DNA from: Paludibacteraceae bacterium
Lineage (GTDB): Bacteria > Bacteroidota > Bacteroidia > Bacteroidales > Paludibacteraceae
Reading direction: 5' to 3'
NCBI GenBank assembly: GCA_017961765.1
Contig: JAGCWQ010000103.1
Coordinates: 1 to 33,063 of the forward strand
Length of the DNA: 33,063 bases
Shown here: one piece after another, positions 7,273 through 15,403 of the stretch
How positions within the stretch are numbered: the stretch's first letter is position 1
Layout: each line of letters starts with the position of its first letter
Notes under the pieces: model-generated
Told to the model about the DNA's origin: nothing
The model's input: only the letters and a program-made list of their open reading frames with translations
Database searches by the model: none
Position numbers and translations under genes: made by a program

Positions 7273-8376
7273 TTAAGCGTGGAATACCAGCATCGGTGTA
7301 TTGCTGTGGAATACCATTTTCCTCGCCACACTTGGATTAAACAAGCGCGTGAATATGTTGCGCTTATGCGTGGTTATGGCAATAGCATCTATGCTGTTCT
7401 TCTTTATATAGTTGTCTATTGTCGTAAGCATATCCTCGCCCCGCAAGATGTCGTAGGCAATCTCTTGGTTGTGATAGTACTTTGCGAAATAATCCTTAAT
7501 ACCCCTCAACTTGATCTCAGACCAAGCGTTCTCCTTCTGTACGTAGTGGATGAAGTGTATCTTGAATTTGAATGGTTTCATCACTTGCATGAGCTTGTCG
7601 AAAGCAACCAAATCCTTGTCGTCGAAATTGGTGGCATAGGCAATGCTCTTTATGTCCTCGAAGCTTTGCATCGAAGCATTCTCCGGAATGGCGAAAACCG
7701 GAACCATAGAGTGGTCTATGATCTCAGCTGTGACGCTACCAATCAAATCTTGGTCTTTCTTGTCTTTTCCCCTCGTACCCATGATGATGAGCAAAGGATT
7801 GTGGTTCTTCGCATAACGGGATATCTCCTCTTCTGGGACACCTTCGCGCAATACGAACTGGTAGTTGACCTTCGGCAACGTGCCATCCGCAATTTTCTTT
7901 TCGATGTCCGCTTTCTGCTTTTCCACGTCCTGCTCTACCTTTTCCTTGAAGTTCTCATCTTCCGGTCCTCCGTCATAGTTGATCACGTCGCCAATCGGCA
8001 TCGTATTGAATGACGGATTGTAGTAGGCGTGCAATAAGACAACCTCCGCTTTCTTCTCCGCTGCCATGCGAAATCCCATCTCGTAGGCTTTGGTGGAATA
8101 ATCGGAGAAATCCACAGGGACAAGGATAGTCTTCAATCTGTTTTCCTCTTCCAATGCTTGTGCAACAGCCTCGTTTCTATCCATCGCCTCAATGACTCCC
8201 AATGCACGCGCCAAATCACTCTCCCTAATACGAACTCTCACTCCAGCTGAAACGACTGGAAGTATTTGATTCACATTCTGTATATATGCCTCGATACCAT
8301 GGGCCTCCAATACTGATTTCAATATCTGGGCCTTTTCGTAGGTATGGATGGCTACAGTTACTAAAGTATCTTCCAT
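7273..8376 (-). CDS. DUF2007-Usp-Usp fusion (universal stress protein)
   Basis: A 367-residue cytoplasmic protein with three parts. Residues 1-67 are a DUF2007 putative signal-transducing domain (TYEKAQILKSVLEAHGIEAY...GVRVRI). Residues 82-232 are a universal stress protein domain starting TILVPVDFSDYS, with an intact ATP-binding pattern G-2x-G-9x-G-S (Gly200, Gly203, Gly213, Ser214). Residues 242-367 are a second Usp domain whose nucleotide-binding glycines are missing (TTHKRNIFTRLFNPSVARK). Tandem Usp proteins often pair one binding and one degenerate half. The DUF2007 fusion suggests a sensor or regulator, but the ligand is unknown. It is divergent from ispE. Confidence 0.88.
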   Translation of the reverse strand: MEDTLVTVAIHTYEKAQILKSVLEAHGIEAYIQNVNQILPVVSAGVRVRIRESDLARALGVIEAMDRNEAVAQALEEENRLKTILVPVDFSDYSTKAYEMGFRMAAEKKAEVVLLHAYYNPSFNTMPIGDVINYDGGPEDENFKEKVEQDVEKQKADIEKKIADGTLPKVNYQFVLREGVPEEEISRYAKNHNPLLIIMGTRGKDKKDQDLIGSVTAEIIDHSMVPVFAIPENASMQSFEDIKSIAYATNFDDKDLVAFDKLMQVMKPFKFKIHFIHYVQKENAWSEIKLRGIKDYFAKYYHNQEIAYDILRGEDMLTTIDNYIKKNSIDAIAITTHKRNIFTRLFNPSVARKMVFHSNTPMLVFHA

Positions 8377-8622
8377 GGCTCCCTGTTTTTAGTTGTTTTA
8401 CTTTTTTATGTAAATATATACAAATTCTTAAACTTTGGTAAAAAATAGACCTTTATTTTTCTCCAGATTCTCATTTTTTAGAACTTCTCTCTGTTTGTCC
8501 CCCATAATAAAGAGGCTCAGAAATAGTTCATATTGCTTTTATTGTTATCTTCGTATCAAAATCGAAAAAGGGAATGCGGTCGCTAAGCCCGACTGTTGTG
8601 TTTCCCGTTAAAAACAAATAGA

Positions 8623-9438
8623 ATGATTACATTTCCGAATGCTAAGTTAAACATTGGTTTAAATATAGTGGAAAAGCGTAAGGATGGTTACCATAACCTT
8701 GAAACGCTCTTCTATCCTATTCCCGTCAAGGATGCGTTGGAGTTGGTTCCTTCTGCCCAGGGGAAAACTTCGTTCCACGCTTCCGGCATAGATGTGGGCG
8801 GCGATGCGGAATCTAATTTGGTGATGAAAGCCCTTCGCTTGCTGGAACAGGATTTTACGATTCCTCCTATCGACATCTATATGGAGAAATCCATTCCTTT
8901 CGGGGCTGGACTCGGTGGCGGTTCGGCAGATGCGGCGTTTATGCTGAAGATGCTGAACGATGCGTTTAGTTTGGGGCTTTCTGAAAGCCAGTTGGAGGCC
9001 TATGCGGTTAAATTAGGTGCCGACTGTGCCTTCTTTATTAAGAATAAGCCTGTATTCGCAACGGGGATCGGTAACTGCTTCGAACCTATAACTCTTTCAT
9101 TGAAAGGTTATTTCTTGGTTTTGGTGAAGCCTGATATCCATGTCTCCACTCCTATGGCCTATTCTCTTGTGAAACCTCATGCTCCAGAATATCCAATCAA
9201 GGAATGGATTAAGAAACCTATTGAGGAATGGAAGGATCGAATCCTCAATGACTTCGAGTTCAGCGTCTTTTCTAGGTTCCCTGCCATCGGAGAAATCAAG
9301 GCTGAGTTGTATCGGCAAGGGGCACTCTATGCTTCCATGTCGGGTTCCGGATCTTCCGTGTTTGGCATCTTTGACAAGCCGGTCGATTTGTCGGGAATTT
9401 TTACGGGATGTTATCTTTTCCAAGACTTCTTGGAGTAA
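8623..9438 (+). CDS. ispE: 4-diphosphocytidyl-2-C-methyl-D-erythritol kinase
   Basis: A 271-residue GHMP kinase of the MEP isoprenoid pathway. It phosphorylates the 2-hydroxyl of CDP-methylerythritol using ATP. I set the start at the ATG at 8623 ([15 protein letters not shown]), because the nine-codon extension upstream is not family-like. Visible motifs: PNAKLNIGL with Lys8, the ATP-binding GHMP motif [14 protein letters not shown] (92-105), the catalytic Asp134 in LGADCAFF, and the C-terminal [13 protein letters not shown] motif. The length is normal, though slightly short. A flavodoxin/ferredoxin fusion gene follows after 30 nt and is probably in the same operon. Confidence 0.96.
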   Translation: MITFPNAKLNIGLNIVEKRKDGYHNLETLFYPIPVKDALELVPSAQGKTSFHASGIDVGGDAESNLVMKALRLLEQDFTIPPIDIYMEKSIPFGAGLGGGSADAAFMLKMLNDAFSLGLSESQLEAYAVKLGADCAFFIKNKPVFATGIGNCFEPITLSLKGYFLVLVKPDIHVSTPMAYSLVKPHAPEYPIKEWIKKPIEEWKDRILNDFEFSVFSRFPAIGEIKAELYRQGALYASMSGSGSSVFGIFDKPVDLSGIFTGCYLFQDFLE

Positions 9439-9468
9439 CATCTTATTTATGAACCAAAACAAAGTTTT

Positions 9469-10251
9469 ATGATATTCTATTTTTCAGCTACGGGTAATTC
9501 GAAATGGGTGGCTTCTCAATTGGCTTTTATCTTGGGTGAAAGTCTTGTCTCCATCAACGATGTGTTGAAGAAGGGGTTGACCGATTGCCGGTACCAATTG
9601 TCGGAAGATGAGCGTATTGGGTTCGTCTTCCCTGTCCACTCGTGGGGAGTGCCTACGCTTGTGCTGAAATTCATCAAACATTTGGAGCTGCAGGGGTATG
9701 AGAACCATCAGGTCTTTGCCGTCTGTACTTGTGGCGATGATGCGGGCTATACCAACTCTATTCTAAGAAAGGCGTTGAAAAAGAAGGGCCTTCCCCTTGA
9801 TCAGTGTTTTACGGTTCAAATGCCGAACACCTATATTGTTTTCCCTTTCTTCGACGTGGACAGCCAAGAGGTGGAGACGGAGAAGTTGGAGAATGCTCAA
9901 CTGCGGATAAAGAAAATTTCGAAGGAGATTGTGGATGGAATAAACAATAAGTCGCTCTATCACAAGGGTGTTTTGCCTTTCTTGAAGACTCGTCTCATCT
10001 ATCCGATTTTTAAGAAATGTGCGACAGGAAAGACGAAGTTCCACGCCTCCAACCGATGTACCCGCTGCGGCTTATGTAAGGATGTCTGCCCTACTCTCAA
10101 TATCAAGACGAACAACGGTCTGCCCTACTGGGGGAATAATTGTGTGCAGTGCCTTGCTTGCATCCACCATTGTCCGGTCAAAGCCATCGACTACGGTGAA
10201 ATCACGGTCAAAAAGGGTCGGTATCATTTCAAACGGAGGAAAAACGGATAG
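9469..10251 (+). CDS. EFR1-type flavodoxin/4Fe-4S ferredoxin fusion protein
   Basis: A 260-residue two-part electron carrier. Residues 1-165 are flavodoxin-like, opening with the FMN phosphate loop (YFSATGNSKW, 4-13) and GFVFPVHSWGVP. Residues 190-245 carry two 4Fe-4S ferredoxin motifs: Cys197, 200, 203, 207 (CTRCGLCKDVCP) and Cys225, 228, 231, 235 (CVQCLACIHHCP). This matches the EFR1 family of anaerobes; its physiological partner is not established. It lies 30 nt after ispE. Because two later MEP enzymes (IspG, IspH) are iron-sulfur reductases, a reductant role there is possible but only inferred. A terminator follows at 10319-10352. Confidence 0.88.
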   Translation: MIFYFSATGNSKWVASQLAFILGESLVSINDVLKKGLTDCRYQLSEDERIGFVFPVHSWGVPTLVLKFIKHLELQGYENHQVFAVCTCGDDAGYTNSILRKALKKKGLPLDQCFTVQMPNTYIVFPFFDVDSQEVETEKLENAQLRIKKISKEIVDGINNKSLYHKGVLPFLKTRLIYPIFKKCATGKTKFHASNRCTRCGLCKDVCPTLNIKTNNGLPYWGNNCVQCLACIHHCPVKAIDYGEITVKKGRYHFKRRKNG

Positions 10252-10318
10252 GCTTGTTTAGGCGAGATGGGGGGAAACTCCATCCAAATCTCAAATAGTG
10301 AGATACCATAAGAATAAA

Positions 10319-10352
10319 AAAAAGCGTACAAACGTGGTGTTGTACGCTTTTT
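10319..10352. terminator. Bidirectional intrinsic terminator
   Basis: A 13-bp stem (AAAAAGCGTACAA with TTGTACGCTTTTT) around an 8-nt loop at 10332-10339, flanked by an A run on the left and a T run on the right. It separates the convergent ferredoxin gene (ending 10251) and DUF2167 gene (ending 10372). Confidence 0.9.
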
Positions 10353-10371
10353 CTATATTGTGAGATGCCGA

Positions 10372-11328
10372 TTATTCTCTTTTTCTTCTTTTAAATAAGA
10401 AGGTAAATAAGGCACCAAAGGCTAATACGATAGGTTTCCAAAATTTTAGCAAGAAGGCTCCGCATTTGGCAAGAATACCCGCTTTGGCCAATACTTTTCC
10501 TGCCACCAAAGCACCGATGCCCCACTCTGCAATGTGGTCTGTTGCCGGATTGAAATCATCGTATGTATAGCCTTCGAGGAAGTGCGTGTTTTCTGTGATG
10601 ACGGATTTCATCTCATCAACAACGGGAAGGTCCTCCAAGTCAGCGACTGCCCTCAAGGTGAGGATGCCTTCTCTTCCTAAGATTCGAATGTCGTAGTTTA
10701 ATGTCTCGTCATAGGTTAGCGTATCTGGATTTTCCTCCGTACCTTTCCTTTCGAATCGTAAATGCTTTGCCCAATAGAGTGTTTTTTTCTCCGAGTTGTA
10801 AACTGGCGGCGCAGCCCAATCGATCAATTCGTAGGCGGCATAGCCTTGCTTTACACGCTCTTCGCTGCGTTCTGCGGACTCCTTTTGCAAATCCTTCAAA
10901 ATCTCATCATACGAGTAGGAGGAGGCATCCTCGTCATATACATGGCCACAATCTTCGAAAAAGAACATGAATGCCACCTTAACATCATTATATATTTTGG
11001 CGGAGTCTGTTACCAAACAGCCCATAATGGTTTCACTCTCAGGGTTCTCCCAATAGTCTCTTATGAGATGGTTGGCCTTTTCTTTTGACAAGTAGCTATA
11101 CCCTTCGGGTACATTGATGTAAGCGTGGGCTTCCTGTAAGAAAACCATGCCTTGACTGCCTTTGATGGAGTCTATAAGGTATAACTCCTCATCAAGGAAT
11201 ATCCCCTCATCTTTCTCTTCGACAGTCGCCAACGTATCGGCAGTCGCCAAGGTGTCGGCAGTTTGTGGCTCTTCCGTCGCAAATAGAAATTGAGGAAGAA
11301 GCAGGGATAGAATTAATAATTTTCTCAT
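10372..11328 (-). CDS. DUF2167 family membrane protein
   Basis: A 318-residue exported protein matching DUF2167 in its central part: HLIRDYWENPESETIMGCLV, GHVYDEDASSYSYDEIL, QGYAAYELIDWAAPPVYN, KTLYWAKHLRFE and LNYDIRILGREG. A signal peptide covers residues 1-17. It is followed by a perfect direct repeat of ADTLAT (24-35) in a Thr/Glu-rich linker. Near the C-terminus, one or two hydrophobic helices (about 270-310) end in a strongly basic tail (FKRRKRE), anchoring it in the inner membrane with most of the protein in the periplasm. No biochemical function is known for the family. It lies 19 nt after the next gene upstream, probably one operon. Confidence 0.87.
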   Translation of the reverse strand: MRKLLILSLLLPQFLFATEEPQTADTLATADTLATVEEKDEGIFLDEELYLIDSIKGSQGMVFLQEAHAYINVPEGYSYLSKEKANHLIRDYWENPESETIMGCLVTDSAKIYNDVKVAFMFFFEDCGHVYDEDASSYSYDEILKDLQKESAERSEERVKQGYAAYELIDWAAPPVYNSEKKTLYWAKHLRFERKGTEENPDTLTYDETLNYDIRILGREGILTLRAVADLEDLPVVDEMKSVITENTHFLEGYTYDDFNPATDHIAEWGIGALVAGKVLAKAGILAKCGAFLLKFWKPIVLAFGALFTFLFKRRKRE

Positions 11329-11347
11329 AATATATGGGTGTTATTTG

Positions 11348-12223
11348 TTAAAAGACAGCTAAGACGATTCCTAGGTTGAAGGTGGAGAGGTTTATAGATC
11401 CCTCCTCTTCCTTTGTACTTTTGTCTTCTATTGATGCTGAACTGATTACAATTCCTAGTTTAGGACCAATGCTAAAGTGGTCTCCTATTGTGAAAAGGTA
11501 TTCTGCGGATCCTGTTATGCCAATAGTGGAGCTCGTGAATTTCTCTGTTTGGCTGTTGCCTGAGTACTTTTCTGTGTAACCTAAATATCCTAAGCCCATT
11601 ACAGCATCAAACGTACCGATTTTATCTTCGTTGGAAAATAAGAAGTAAGGACCTATATAGAGAATATCGACCTCCATTTTTGCATCTACAGAATAAGTTG
11701 AGACTTCAGCGGAAGCTTTGTGAAGGTGAAAGTCTGCTCCTGCAGCCCACTTTGGGGTTATGAACAAATGAACACCGGCACTTATCTCATACCCGCTTCT
11801 TAAGTCGTCAAGGAGTTCTTTTTCCAGAGGTGAATTACTCTTGCTCTTGCCCAAGCGATAGGAGTATGCACCTCCTCCATAGATGCGGAAGACCCTATCC
11901 TTTTCTTTATTTTGGGACTCTTCGTTTTCCGTGGCTGTGGTACTCTTTTGGGCAGTTTCCTTTTTGGCCGATTCCTTTCTGGCGAGATCCTGTATCTCCT
12001 TGGAGTATATTTGTTTGACTTCGCTTCCGTCTATTTCAGTAGTCATTTCGGTTCCGTCGTCTGTCTTGAAGGAGTATTTAATGGAATGTTTTTCAATCCC
12101 TAAAATCTTGCAATGGAGCGTATCTCCTTTGGTGGTTACGATTAAGTCTTGTGCAACACTGCTTGTTAAATTCATTAATAGGGCGAATGACCCACATAAG
12201 AAAACTTTAAAAATCTTTTTCAT
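11348..12223 (-). CDS. Outer-membrane beta-barrel-like protein
   Basis: A 291-residue protein with a signal peptide ending near SSVAQ (residues 1-25). Residues 26-77 form a small domain (DLIVTTKGDTLHCKILGIEK...SEVKQIYSK) often seen in Bacteroidota secreted proteins. A Lys/Glu/Thr-rich linker follows (about 80-108). The rest is a series of alternating strands ending in Phe (NLGIVLAVF), the usual outer-membrane barrel signature. The gene is immediately upstream of the DUF2167 gene (19 nt), so both envelope proteins are likely co-expressed. Function is unknown. A perfect -7 box lies 120 nt upstream of the ATG. Confidence 0.75.
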   Translation of the reverse strand: MKKIFKVFLCGSFALLMNLTSSVAQDLIVTTKGDTLHCKILGIEKHSIKYSFKTDDGTEMTTEIDGSEVKQIYSKEIQDLARKESAKKETAQKSTTATENEESQNKEKDRVFRIYGGGAYSYRLGKSKSNSPLEKELLDDLRSGYEISAGVHLFITPKWAAGADFHLHKASAEVSTYSVDAKMEVDILYIGPYFLFSNEDKIGTFDAVMGLGYLGYTEKYSGNSQTEKFTSSTIGITGSAEYLFTIGDHFSIGPKLGIVISSASIEDKSTKEEEGSINLSTFNLGIVLAVF

Positions 12224-12342
12224 TTTCTCAAAACACGTTTGTTCTTATTGTATAATGTTGTTAAAATAGTTTGTCAATGTGTGTAGAATGAAGATCCCGT
12301 TTGATTTATCATAAGGAAACATCATTGTTTTTTTTGTGGTTG

Positions 12343-12350
12343 CAAATATA
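12343..12350 (-). promoter_or_regulatory. -7 box TATATTTG for the outer-membrane protein gene
   Basis: A perfect minus-strand TAnnTTTG box followed by C (TATATTTGC), 120 nt before the ATG at 12223. No clear -33 TTTG is present. The same nonamer occurs upstream of four other minus-strand genes in this window. Confidence 0.4.
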
Positions 12351-12456
12351 ATAAGAATAGGTGAAATAATAAGGCGAATCTTTGGTTTTCTTTTAAAAGG
12401 TAGTCGATTTTATTGGGTTCTTGTCTGATTATATATCGTTGTTTCTTCTTTTAATA

Positions 12457-12484
12457 AAGGCGGAACCTCTTCACATTCCGTCTT
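12457..12484 (-). terminator. Hairpin terminator after the acyltransferase gene
   Basis: On the minus strand AAGACGGAA pairs with TTCCGCCTT (9 bp, one G-T) around a 10-nt loop, followed by a short T-rich run. It lies 23 nt past the stop of the acyltransferase. A second hairpin at 12489-12510 precedes it. Confidence 0.6.
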
Positions 12485-12488
12485 CACG

Positions 12489-12510
12489 GTAAGGGAGCTA
12501 AGTCCCTTAC
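12489..12510. repeat. Perfect 8-bp hairpin containing the acyltransferase stop codon
   Basis: GTAAGGGA and TCCCTTAC pair around GCTAAG. The stop codon of the acyltransferase (12507-12509, minus strand) lies inside one arm. It may protect the mRNA end or assist the adjacent terminator. Confidence 0.5.
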
Positions 12511-13061
12511 ACGTTGCCTATGGTAAATCCCTCGGGATGTCTGCCGACAACATCCTTGAAATAGAGTTTTATTTGCCTCATGTCTTCCTTTTCGTCGTCG
12601 GTAGGGATAAAGTGTCTGTCGATACCAATCTCTTTCTTCTTATAGTCGAAGTATGTCAATAAGATAGGAACTTGGGCTTTCTTGGCAATGTGGTAGAATC
12701 CCATTTTCCATTTTGGATTGGCTTTTCTCGTCCCTTCTGGGGTGATGGCTACCTGAAAACGATCTTGCTCTTCAAATCTCTTCACAATCTGATCCACCAA
12801 GGATGTTTTTTTGCTCCTGTCAACAGGTATTCCACCTATTCGATTGAATATCAATCCAAATGGAAAGATGAACCACTCTTTCTTGATGAGGAAGGAAGGC
12901 CGTTTTCCTCCGATGGCGCAAAACATGATTTTGCCTAGGATGAAGTCGAGGTTGCTCGTATGGGGAGCTACGCAGAAGATACACTTTGGGGGAATCTCAG
13001 CGGTGACTACAGCCTTCCAGCCGATGAGTTTCAGTATGAATTGACATATTTTTTGTTTCAT
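12507..13061 (-). CDS. PlsC-type lysophospholipid acyltransferase
   Basis: A 184-residue 1-acyl-sn-glycerol-3-phosphate acyltransferase superfamily protein. Family members move a fatty acyl chain to a lysophospholipid or similar acceptor at the inner membrane. The HX4D catalytic motif is APHTSNLD (His34, Asp39). The acceptor-binding motif is TPEGTRK (Glu109 to Lys113), and GGIPVDR (76-82) is the third conserved block. It is shorter than canonical PlsC (about 240) and lacks a clear long N-terminal membrane segment, as in the short subgroup found in many Bacteroidota. The exact acceptor cannot be told. It has its own promoter upstream and hairpins downstream. Confidence 0.88.
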   Translation of the reverse strand: MKQKICQFILKLIGWKAVVTAEIPPKCIFCVAPHTSNLDFILGKIMFCAIGGKRPSFLIKKEWFIFPFGLIFNRIGGIPVDRSKKTSLVDQIVKRFEEQDRFQVAITPEGTRKANPKWKMGFYHIAKKAQVPILLTYFDYKKKEIGIDRHFIPTDDEKEDMRQIKLYFKDVVGRHPEGFTIGNV

Positions 13062-13116
13062 TTTTATCTGTTTTAGGAAACCTCCGCCTATCGCAGAGAT
13101 GATTTCGAATCGGGTG

Positions 13117-13148
13117 CAAAATTAGAATATTGTGGTAGAAAATGCAAA
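13117..13148 (-). promoter_or_regulatory. Promoter of the PlsC-type acyltransferase gene
   Basis: Minus strand: TTTG (CAAA at 13145-13148), exactly 20 nt, then TAATTTTG (CAAAATTA at 13117-13124). This fits the Bacteroidota sigma consensus. The predicted start of transcription is about 50 nt before the ATG at 13061. Confidence 0.65.
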
Positions 13149-13208
13149 TGTTTTTGAATGCTCGATTTGCGTTTCCCGAAAATCTAATGGGCGGAAATGG
13201 GACATCCA

Positions 13209-14507
13209 TTAGGATTCTTGTGCATTTCGATTCTTTGACAAACTCTTATCGTATTCGTTTACAATGAAGTAGAGCCATGCGTAGTGGATGAGTATCATCA
13301 AGGCGTTCGCAAGACAGTAAAGGCCGATGGCGATGGTGAAATCATTACGATAGATGCCATAGCACAAACTGGCTAGACGGGCAATAAAATGGAGTATCTC
13401 TAAAACCAACCCGATTCGTTGGCGCAAGAAAAGATCTGTGAAATAGCAAATTGGAGCGACGAAAAGCGAGGCGGCAAGCCAAGGCAACATCATGCGGACA
13501 ATCACGCCAGTCTGCTCCCACCCCTCGCCCAATAGAATTTGGACCAAAGTCGGGGTGATGAAATAGATGAGGGTCAGGGCTGGTATTGCCGAAAGCGTCG
13601 CCAAACTGAATTTTTTAAAGAACGGCAGAAGTGGTTGTTGTTCGTTGACGCACTGTGCCGACTTTTGGAAGAAGACTTGGTAAAGGGATCCCGAGAGGAT
13701 GTTGATGGGTTTGAATGCCAAAACCAAGGCGAGGTTGAGATAGCCTATGTTGTCGTTCGTGAAGAAATAGGGCAACAGGAAAAACGGAAGGTTGCCGCTT
13801 ATGTAGTTGACGAGCGAGCGAGGCAGCGTGAGTGTCGGAAATTTGAGGTAACGCGAAGCACACTCCTTGCATCGGTTCCAATCGATGTTGAGCAGGATTT
13901 TGTTGTGTGTTTTGGTGCTGAAGAGGTTGATTAGAAGTGCGCTAGCTTGTCCGATGATGGTGGCTATAGCCATGCCGTTGAACATCGATTTTATTAGTCC
14001 GAAGAGTGCCTTGAAGGAGGCTAGGCTTACGGCTTGGCTCATCTGATAGGTGGCAATCTGGCTGAATTTCGAACTCTTTGTGTACCAGGCGTTCAAGGCG
14101 TTCCATAAGGCACAAAGAAGAACGTAGGGAGCGATGAGCAGGATGGTGTCCCCTATTTTGTTCCATCCCGATTCGGGAAAGAGATAAAGAATCACGGAGC
14201 CTAAGAATGCGATTAGGCAAATGATGAGGGTGCTGACGGAACTTAGATGGAAACAAGCGACAGAATCCTTCTCCTCTTTGGGCAAGATGATGGCGTTGTG
14301 GTATTCCGCATTGGCCAGAAGGGTCAATACTCCGCAGATGCTGGTGAAGATTCCATATACGCCGAAATCTTCCGAACTGTAGAGACGGGTCAGCAACGGA
14401 TAGACCAAGAAACCGATGGCGGTGGCTGTGGTGTTGCCCAACAGCAATTTCCCCACGTTCTTGAACGATTGGGATTTTAGTTTGCTATCTCTCTCTTTAT
14501 CTGCCAT
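13209..14507 (-). CDS. Oligosaccharide flippase family (Wzx-like) membrane protein
   Basis: A 432-residue protein from the ATG at 14507 (MADKERDSKLKSQSFKNVG), preceded by AAAGAG. A longer frame reaching 14585 would run into the tRNA terminator and is rejected. About 12-14 hydrophobic segments follow the polysaccharide biosynthesis/flippase pattern, with the typical N-terminal block GNTTATAIGFLVYPLLTRLYSSEDFGVYG. Such proteins move lipid-linked oligosaccharides across the inner membrane for capsule, O-antigen or glycoprotein synthesis. No glycosyltransferases lie next to it here, so its substrate is unknown. It is probably transcribed alone, downstream of the tRNA terminator. Confidence 0.88.
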   Translation of the reverse strand: MADKERDSKLKSQSFKNVGKLLLGNTTATAIGFLVYPLLTRLYSSEDFGVYGIFTSICGVLTLLANAEYHNAIILPKEEKDSVACFHLSSVSTLIICLIAFLGSVILYLFPESGWNKIGDTILLIAPYVLLCALWNALNAWYTKSSKFSQIATYQMSQAVSLASFKALFGLIKSMFNGMAIATIIGQASALLINLFSTKTHNKILLNIDWNRCKECASRYLKFPTLTLPRSLVNYISGNLPFFLLPYFFTNDNIGYLNLALVLAFKPINILSGSLYQVFFQKSAQCVNEQQPLLPFFKKFSLATLSAIPALTLIYFITPTLVQILLGEGWEQTGVIVRMMLPWLAASLFVAPICYFTDLFLRQRIGLVLEILHFIARLASLCYGIYRNDFTIAIGLYCLANALMILIHYAWLYFIVNEYDKSLSKNRNAQES

Positions 14508-14570
14508 CTCTTTTTGTGGGTTATTGGATTGTTTTCCAGTTCCAATTTGTAGCGTTTTGGGGTATGTCCA

Positions 14571-14603
14571 AAAACAAAAAAGCACCTCTGTAAGAAGAGG
14601 TGC
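14571..14603 (-). terminator. Intrinsic terminator of tRNA-Gln
   Basis: Minus strand: GCACCTCT, a 6-nt loop, AGAGGTGC (8-bp perfect stem at 14582-14603), then a T-rich tract (TTTTTTGTTTTT). It lies 4 nt after the tRNA 3' end and separates it from the flippase gene. Confidence 0.9.
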
Positions 14604-14607
14604 CCAG

Positions 14608-14678
14608 TTGTCTCACAAGGATTCGAACCCTGACAAGCAGTGCCAGAAACTGATGTGCTACCATTACACCATGAGACA
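14608..14678 (-). tRNA. tRNA-Gln (anticodon CUG)
   Basis: 71 nt, minus strand. The acceptor stem TGTCTCA/TGAGACA is perfect, starting with the U1-A72 pair typical of glutamine tRNAs, with discriminator A. The D arm is GTG..CAC. The anticodon loop TTCTGGC carries CTG (14644-14646) in a CAGT/ACTG stem. The T arm is CAGGG-TTCGAAT-CCTTG with one G-T pair. The outermost anticodon-stem pair (27-43) is a U-C mismatch and the variable loop has 4 nt. CCA is not encoded. It reads the CAG codon. Confidence 0.9.
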
Positions 14679-14683
14679 ATGCC

Positions 14684-14717
14684 TAAATTTATTACCCTTT
14701 CGGAATAACGATGCAAA
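14684..14717 (-). promoter_or_regulatory. Likely tRNA-Gln promoter
   Basis: Minus strand: TTTG (CAAA at 14714-14717), 22 nt, then TAAATTTA (14684-14691, one base off TAnnTTTG). The predicted start nearly coincides with the mature 5' end at 14678, so the leader would be extremely short. Confidence 0.35.
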
Positions 14718-14781
14718 GTTACTCTTTTTTTAGAAAAAACAAAAATCTAAATCGATTTTGTCCGCATATTTTGCAAAAAAG

Positions 14782-15378
14782 CTACTCTATGAATTGAGCA
14801 ACGAAATATTGGACCACGTAAGGAATTGTGGCGATCGTATAGATCAAGCCGAACAAAGCTCCCGATATATGGGCCTCATGTCCGATGTGGTCTCGATTTT
14901 GTTTGGCCATATACCAAGAATATGCGAGATACAATCCCGCAAATAGGATGGCTTTGATTGGTATGGCGAAGAATAAGTAAATATTTGATAATGGGTTGAT
15001 TAGAATATATGAGAACACGACGGCATTGACTGCACCCGAGGCTCCGACTGCCGAATAGGCTGGGTTGTCCTTGTGGTTCGAAAGCGCAATCAGCGAGGAG
15101 GCAGGGATGGCAAGCAGATAGAGCATGATATAGAAGAAGCATCCTTTGTATTCGGAAAAGATTTGTTCTTGTTGCTGTCCGAAGAAATAGAGGACCAACA
15201 TATTCGTCAATAGGTGTTCCCAATTGGCGTGGACAAATCCATTGGTGATGAGTTTGTAGTATTGCTTGCGGTGAACTACGTCGTACGGGGTGAACGATAG
15301 TTTAACGAATAAATCCCTATTTTGGAAAGCCAAATAAGAGGTGATGCAGGTAATGCCGATGATGATAAGTGTTACCAT
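14782..15378 (-). CDS. Rhomboid family intramembrane serine protease
   Basis: A 198-residue protein with about six membrane helices, the minimal rhomboid core. It cleaves transmembrane segments of other proteins within the inner membrane. The catalytic dyad is visible: Ser114 in AVGASGAVNA (the GxSG motif) and His170 in GHEAHISGALFG. The oxyanion helper motif HxxxN is His55-Asn59 (WEHLLTNMLVLYFFG). It follows endonuclease III by 25 nt, so the two are probably co-transcribed although functionally unrelated. The substrate is unknown. Confidence 0.93.
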   Translation of the reverse strand: MVTLIIIGITCITSYLAFQNRDLFVKLSFTPYDVVHRKQYYKLITNGFVHANWEHLLTNMLVLYFFGQQQEQIFSEYKGCFFYIMLYLLAIPASSLIALSNHKDNPAYSAVGASGAVNAVVFSYILINPLSNIYLFFAIPIKAILFAGLYLAYSWYMAKQNRDHIGHEAHISGALFGLIYTIATIPYVVQYFVAQFIE

Positions 15379-15403
15379 ATTGATATTAAATTATTTACAA
15401 AAG

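Noticed and set aside
7255-8013. A 252-codon open frame on the plus strand
   Set aside because: It is antisense to the Usp gene and has no start context or family pattern.
14508-14585. N-terminal extension of the flippase gene
   Set aside because: It would start inside the tRNA-Gln terminator. The ATG at 14507 has a ribosome-binding site and a normal N-terminus.
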